DNA of 20,882 nucleotides from Chara braunii. Lineage: Eukaryota; Streptophyta; Charophyceae; Charales; Characeae. A model generated the notes under the pieces. That model had not been told where the DNA came from. It saw only the letters and a program-made list of their open reading frames with translations, and did no database searches. Positions 16,937-20,882 of the stretch are shown one piece after another. Location of the stretch: the NCBI GenBank assembly GCA_003427395.1, contig BFEA01000161.1, positions 778,879-799,760 of the forward strand, in the 5' to 3' direction. How positions within the stretch are numbered: the stretch's first letter is position 1; the number at the start of each line of letters is the position of its first letter. A program made the position numbers and the translations under genes.

Positions 16937-17128
16937 GTGGACTCCCCCTCATCTTTTCGGACTACCTGCGAGGGGCGGCAGGCAGGCTCAACGGCTTATT
17001 CTAGCAACGTGGTTTGGTATGCTGGGACGACAATCCTAACTGCGGTCCTATTATTATCATCGTTCGGTCTTATTGGTTGGTTGAATGGTTATCAATCACA
17101 GGCGGCCGAGTTGCTGAGAAGCCAATGA
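16937..17128 (+). CDS. Possible small membrane protein or exon
   Basis: The frame reads to TGA at 17126-17128 and contains one clear hydrophobic helix (VVWYAGTTILTAVLLLSSFG then LIGWL) flanked by a polar N-terminus and a short C-terminus ending AAELLRSQ. The only start inside is GTG at 16937; the frame is open further left, so this may be an internal or last exon with an unseen acceptor. It lies at the edge of a CpG-rich segment. No family is recognised. Length and single-helix form would suit a small subunit of an organelle membrane complex, but that is speculation, and chance is quite possible. Confidence 0.2.
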   Translation: MDSPSSFRTTCEGRQAGSTAYSSNVVWYAGTTILTAVLLLSSFGLIGWLNGYQSQAAELLRSQ

Positions 17129-17149
17129 AGTGAGGAGGTGAGGTTTGGG

Positions 17150-17760
17150 GAGAGGGGGGTGTATTCAAGGTTTGTCAAAGGGATGTTTCTCTTCTGTTTG
17201 GCCTTGATCGTGTTTGTTTGTCTCGATATCTGTCTAATTGTGTAAGCAGTTCTGTTGATCACAATTAACAATCCTGATTTTGTGATCCCTAGATGGGATT
17301 TAAAATTGATTGGTAGTTTGCATTTTTTCGATTGTTTGTGTCGGATTTAGATTTGTTCGTTTCTCCACACATTTCGCTTGTTTTTTTCACACATATCTTA
17401 ATTGCTGTCTTGTTCTTGCTAATTGATAATTCTTGATTTACTATCAGAACGATTCCTGGGACCTTGGGGTTCTAGGAATCTGAATCGAAAGTCCCTTCGG
17501 ACATTACACATTACTTTCCTTTGATTTACTATCACAACGATTCCTGGGATCTTGGGGTTCTAGGAATCTGAATCGAAAGTCTTTGGACATCACAACTGAT
17601 TCCTCTCATTGCTTTTAATTCCATTTCTAAATCTATGACTTTCGAAGTCATTTTTCATTTGGAATAATTCCAAATCTAAACTTCAGATTTGTCGTTCGTT
17701 TTAGTTCTAAATTCTATAAGATGGTTTAGATAAAATTCATGAATTCTGTTTTCTATTACC
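17150..17760. repeat. AT-rich segment with an 88-bp tandem repeat
   Basis: TTGATTTACTATCA starts at 17433 and again at 17521. Both are followed by CGATTCCTGGGA, CTTGGGGTTCTAGGAATC and TGAATCGAAAGTC. Within each unit GATTCCT and AGGAATC can pair as a stem. The rest is plain AT-rich sequence. Confidence 0.75.
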
Positions 17761-17770
17761 ATTTTCTAAA

Positions 17771-18768
17771 TTAGGTTTCTGAAGGATTTTCTGATTTAAA
17801 AAATCGGGGGACAGAAATTGGTGGAGGGAAGAAAGGGATTCTCAACAGAGGAGGGTATTCGGTCAGGGTAAGTAGGTTAGAAGGACGGCGCTGGGACGAC
17901 TCAGGCCGGTGCTGGAGCTTGTGCTCTGTGACCCGGGGGGAGCTTGAGGTCTGCAAAGTTATGCCGAGTGCATAACCAGACTGTCCAACGAGGCTGGCGC
18001 CACTGTATTGACCTTGTAACCTGTTTGGGGCTTGCCGCTACAGGAACTATCAAGGGAGGAAGGCACTTCCTGACCGTCAGAACGAGGTTGGTCGGTACTG
18101 GGGAGGGTTGTGATGCCCTGTTACCCTAGCAATAGGGGGTATGAGATCAATTGAGTTTTGGTACGAAGATTGAAAACTTGGCCTGACACTTCGTCTGCTG
18201 AGGGGGGATTTTAAGATAGTAGATAGTTTGTTTTTGCCCCCCCCGTTTTTTTTTTTCAAATTTCTATGGTTTAGGTTTCTGAAGGATTTTCTGATTCCAA
18301 AAATCGGGGGGCAGAAGTTGGTGGAGGGAAGAAAGGGATTCTCAACAGAGGAGGGTATTTGGTCAGGGTAAGTAGGTTAGAAGGACGGCGCTGGGACGAC
18401 TCAGGCCGATGCTGGAGCTTGTGCTCTGTGACCCGGGGGGAGCTTGAGGCCTGCGAAGTTATGCCGAGTGCATAACCAGACCGTCCAACGAGGTTGGCGC
18501 CGGGGTATTGACCCTGTAACCTGTTTGGGGCTTGCCGCTACAGGAACTGTCGAGGGAGGAAGGCACTTCCTGACCGTCAGAACGAGGTTGGTCGGTACTG
18601 GGGAGGGTTGTGGTGCCCTGTTACCCTAGCAGTAGGGGGTATGAGATCAATTGAGTTCTGGTACGAAGATTGAAAGCCTGGACTGACACTTCGTCTGCTG
18701 AGGGGGGATTTTAGGATAGTAGATAGTTTGTTTCGCCCCCCCGTTTTTTTTCAAATTCCTATGGTTGT
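17771..18768 (-). repeat. 500-bp tandem duplication, about 95% identical
   Basis: TTAGGTTTCTGAAGGATTTT at 17771 recurs at 18271. Copies 17771-18270 and 18271-18768 differ mainly by scattered transitions and by length changes in a C/T run near their ends. Each carries three core motifs (near 17890, 17975, 18080 and near 18390, 18475, 18580). Matching 61-codon plus-strand frames in the two copies (17944-18129 and 18444-18629) stay open, but this follows from recent duplication and is not evidence of coding. Confidence 0.9.
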
Positions 18769-18929
18769 TAATCATAATACTAGTTATAAATTTCTAAAGA
18801 ATTTCGAATTTCCCAAAAAGAGTGGGGTGCTTAGCGGTCCAAGGAATGTTTTTTAGGATTTTGGGGTCCCTGCTAACTCTTCCTTGGTGATTCCAACGCT
18901 GCTATACTCAGTGTTCTCTGGTCATTCGA

Positions 18930-19110
18930 TGCCGGAACGACGCTGACCGGTGCTGGGGTGTTGCCCTGTAACCTGCGATGCAGGAGCGTGAGGTCTGGTA
19001 GAGAGATCTGGGGAAGTCTTGGGGGGGACTTTCCACGGGATGACCAAAGGATGCTGCCGGGACGACGCTGGTCGGAGCTGGGGTGAGCTGCGTTGCCCTG
19101 TAACCCAGTG
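18930..19110 (-). repeat. Core-motif pair, about 128 bases apart
   Basis: Same unit I and unit II as at 16217-16400: GAACGACGCTGACCGGTGCT then GCCCTGTAACCTGCG; and GACGACGCTGGTCGGAGCTG then GCCCTGTAACCC. Confidence 0.75.
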
Positions 19111-19289
19111 AAGTGGGGGTGTGAGACCTAGAAGAGATCGGTAGTGAGTATGATAGTCTTGGAGAACGTCGGAAGGGTTGTGTGTGGGTTTCGAATTTTT
19201 TAGAACAATCTTAGGACCTCTGTGGCCTGCCTCCTACGAACGACAGTAAGAGTTCTCAGGTTCTTCATAAAGAAAATAAGGTGAGCTGG

Positions 19290-19440
19290 AGAAGATGGTG
19301 GGTTATCACGCGTCCTACCAGTGAGGGGGCTAGCTGGTGGGATGGGAGTATGGCATAGCAGCAGCAGAGATGGTGGCTCCGCTGCAGTCAGTCTTGCCGG
19401 AGGGTAGTAAAGTGGCTTGATGGGGATTTTTCTGAGTTGT
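19290..19440 (-). repeat. A block of modular repeat copy 2
   Basis: CGCGTCCTACCAGTGAGGGG, CAGCAGAGATGGTGGCTCCG and AGTCTTGCCGGAG match 15885-15990 and, in reverse complement, 255-355. Confidence 0.8.
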
Positions 19441-19571
19441 TTTGAATTTTTGCTTAATCATGACGTTGTCAGGGACATGTCTGAAGTAGTTGGGCCTCTG
19501 TATCTCATGTTCCAAAAGCCTAAGATTTTCTAGTAGGAATCTTTCTGATGAAGTTTTAAGAACGCACTCGT

Positions 19572-19726
19572 TATGGGACGCTGGGCCTGGTTCCCAGTTT
19601 GTGCCAATTTGTGAGGATATGGTTGTATCTATGGGACACTGGACCCGGTTTCCAGCAGGTGTTGCTCCCCACCAATAGATGGAGCTTTGTGTTTTTGAAA
19701 AAAGAAAAGAAAAGAAAAAAAAAAAA
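19572..19726 (+). mobile_element. Dimeric SINE-A with A-rich tail
   Basis: Two head units start TATGGGAC at 19572 and 19630, 58 bases apart. The first keeps the hairpin CTGGG/CCCAG but lacks the CTCCCCAC box. The second has CTGGA/TCCAG, a paired change in the stem, then GTTGCTCCCCACCAATAG and an A-rich tail at 19698-19726. Confidence 0.75.
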
Positions 19727-19770
19727 GCCGGGTAATGGGCCGGGTATCTCAAATGACTTGTGTAATCCTA

Positions 19771-19870
19771 TATGGGATGCTGGGCCCGGTTCCCAGCACG
19801 TGCTGCTCCCCACGAATAGACTGGAGCATTTGTCTCCCTTCCAAAAAAAAACAATAATAAATAAATAAAC
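19771..19870 (+). mobile_element. SINE-A copy with A-rich tail
   Basis: TATGGGATGCTGGGCCCGG, CAGCACGTGCTG and CTCCCCACGAATAGACTGG are followed by a tail of A and AATA words (19843-19869). Stem GCTGGG (19779-19784) pairs with CCCAGC (19792-19797). Confidence 0.8.
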
Positions 19871-19907
19871 TTGGGAAAATCACACGAACATTTCAGCGCC
19901 CACTATT

Positions 19908-19950
19908 CCCCCCCCCCCCCCCCAAAAAAAGAAAAAAAAAGAAAAAGATG
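19908..19950 (+). repeat. C16 run followed by an A-rich run
   Basis: Sixteen C (19908-19923) directly followed by A with single G interruptions. The A part may be the tail of a further retroposon. Confidence 0.85.
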
Positions 19951-19993
19951 CATTGCTTTCGGTGGCCGGCACGGATCCTTGAACACCCAGCAT

Positions 19994-20180
19994 GCATCTG
20001 GACAGAAAATTGCCCCAAATACGGGCTATCAAAGGCTGACAAGTTATCTGTACAGGTTCAGCACAGTCCTGACGAGGGTGCATCGTTGTTCGGGGGAAGA
20101 CACTACCCTCTTCACCCGAATAGAACACCTGGTCATTATCGCTGCATCTGGACAGAAAATTGCCCCAAATACGGCTATCA
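19994..20180 (+). repeat. 38-bp direct repeat, 150-bp spacing
   Basis: GCATCTGGACAGAAAATTGC, then CCCAAATACGG and CTATCA, occurs at 19994 and at 20144 with one base difference in length. GGGAAGA(C/T)ACTA also repeats, near 20095 and 20210, so a longer unit was duplicated and one copy partly lost. It lies just upstream of the exon at 20263 and may fall in its promoter or 5' UTR. Confidence 0.85.
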
Positions 20181-20262
20181 TGACGGGGCGTTATATTCGA
20201 GGGAAGATACTAGTTCACATTTTTCGACTCTTCGATTTCTCTCGCAGGTCCGGGCTTGAATG

Positions 20263-20349
20263 ATGGCCTCCTTGCGCCTCTTAAGACTGTGCCTTCCAGG
20301 AATTAGATTTCTGTGGTTGAGAGGACGCCACACTCGTACGTTATCTGGG
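20263..20349 (+). CDS. Putative first exon with mitochondrial presequence; gene continues beyond the window
   Basis: ATG 20263 opens a 29-codon phase-0 exon: MASLRLLRLCLPGIRF, then LWLRGRHTRTLSG. It carries six Arg, many Leu and no acidic residue, as in an N-terminal mitochondrial targeting presequence that would be cleaved after import. The exon ends at TCTGGG before GTAAGC, a good splice donor. Without splicing the frame stops 27 bases later at TAA, so splicing would be required. A pyrimidine-rich acceptor-like TTTCTCTCGCAG (20236-20247) lies just upstream and could close a 5' UTR intron. No later exon is recognised before the window ends, so the mature protein cannot be named. The combination of a presequence and an adjacent strong donor makes this the best of the unrecognised exons here. 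Confidence 0.45.
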
Positions 20350-20882
20350 GTAAGCCCTAGTTTTTTTACTTAAACAGACCCTCCAGGCTGGCCTTCTGAC
20401 TTTTTTCGGCCCTTGATCATGCCTGGTCCTACCCAAGCAGGCAATGATTCACTGAAGTCAGGGTGAAAGAAAAATCAGGCCTGTATGGCCTGATGAACCA
20501 CCAAGGGCAGAAAATCCCTAGTAGCCTGGTAGGCCCCTAAAATCTGGGGCCTCCACTGAATTTTTAGGGGCCAAGAATGGTAAGCCCTACAGTAGCTGGG
20601 CCTCAGATCAGCAAATTCAGGACTGACTGATGCACTGGATAATCTGGGCACAAGTTGCCTCCAGCCAATGGCGGGCCTTTTTGGAAGACTCGGTGGTATA
20701 GCCCAGTACGTGCAGCTGCCGTGTCGGCCAGACCGCTGCTTTCTGCAACGGAAGTAGCGTGCCCCAATCCAGGTATTCGGTTCTGAGCATGGCCGGCTGG
20801 TAGGCTGCTTGTGCGTCAAGGGCAAGAATGGCAGTGCCAAGTGTCCCAGTGTCTTTTGTGTGCCCGGTGTCGTGTGGGTGGG
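20350..20882. other. Putative first intron and unassigned sequence
   Basis: It starts with the GTAAGC donor. A 121-codon minus-strand frame (20840-20475) has no domain and is probably chance. Inverted words GGCCCCTAAAA (20531) and TTTTTAGGGGCC (20561) form a hairpin. A downstream exon of the 20263 gene could lie after 20640, but none can be defined. Confidence 0.35.

Larger units (their letters stand above)
16560..19440 (-). repeat. Long modular repeat, copy 2 (head-to-tail with copy 3)
   Basis: Read on the minus strand the order is A block (19440-19290), core pair (19110-18930), 500-bp duplication (18768-17771), AT-rich part (17760-17150) and CpG-rich end (16925-16560). The 500-bp units correspond to the 464-bp units of copy 1. 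The conserved block seen in copies 1 and 3 was not found here. Confidence 0.5.

Noticed and set aside
17771-18768. Pair of LTRs
   Set aside because: The two copies are directly adjacent with no internal region, and lack TG...CA ends, a primer-binding site or a polypurine tract.

Overview
The window looks like a piece of a large, repeat-rich nuclear genome. I infer a streptophyte green alga or another seedless green lineage, with a Chara-like genome as one possibility. Three observations support this. The one confidently recognised gene is the last exon of CCDC39/FAP59, a motile-cilium axoneme protein that flowering plants lack. There is a LINE-type retrotransposon whose C-terminal zinc-knuckle domain resembles plant non-LTR elements. 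Introns, poly(A)-tailed retroposons and tRNA-derived repeats are everywhere. Nothing suggests a prokaryote, an organelle or a virus. The species assignment is inference.

Layout. Bases 1-109 are a short poly(A)-tailed retroposon on the minus strand (called SINE-A here). Bases 150-5240 are one plus-strand copy of a long modular repeat: an 'A block', arrays of a core motif around GTTACAGGG...GCCAGCGTCG, a 464-bp tandem duplication, an AT-rich part, a conserved block and a CpG-rich end. It is interrupted by a clean 5'-truncated LINE (2634-4482) with a 14-bp target-site duplication. Bases 5244-5378 may be a first exon with a mitochondrial-type presequence. A 300-bp purine tract follows, then small duplicated and tRNA-like repeats (6001-6520), then the CCDC39 exon on the minus strand (6853-7587) with its upstream intron.

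Bases 8126-10530 are stacked retroposon debris: a 341-bp tandem repeat with tRNA-like segments, the 3' end of a second, related LINE on the minus strand, a nearly empty poly(A) insertion, and two tRNA-like units. Bases 10840-12700 hold a duplication, a GC-rich minisatellite, a possible promoter with a small exon, and a long (TCA)n microsatellite. From about 12700 to 19440 the modular repeat returns in inverted orientation as two head-to-tail copies plus a fragment. More SINE-A copies follow. At the right edge a plus-strand first exon (20263-20349), with an Arg/Leu-rich presequence and a GTAAGC donor, begins a gene that leaves the window.

There is no operon or pathway here. The genes are isolated exons in a sea of repeats. 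The most informative signals are the shared 3' tail of SINE-A and the LINEs, the inverted modular repeat, and the decayed duplications of the CCDC39 terminal codons in its 3' UTR. All similarity statements are by-eye comparisons within the window, plus recalled family knowledge.
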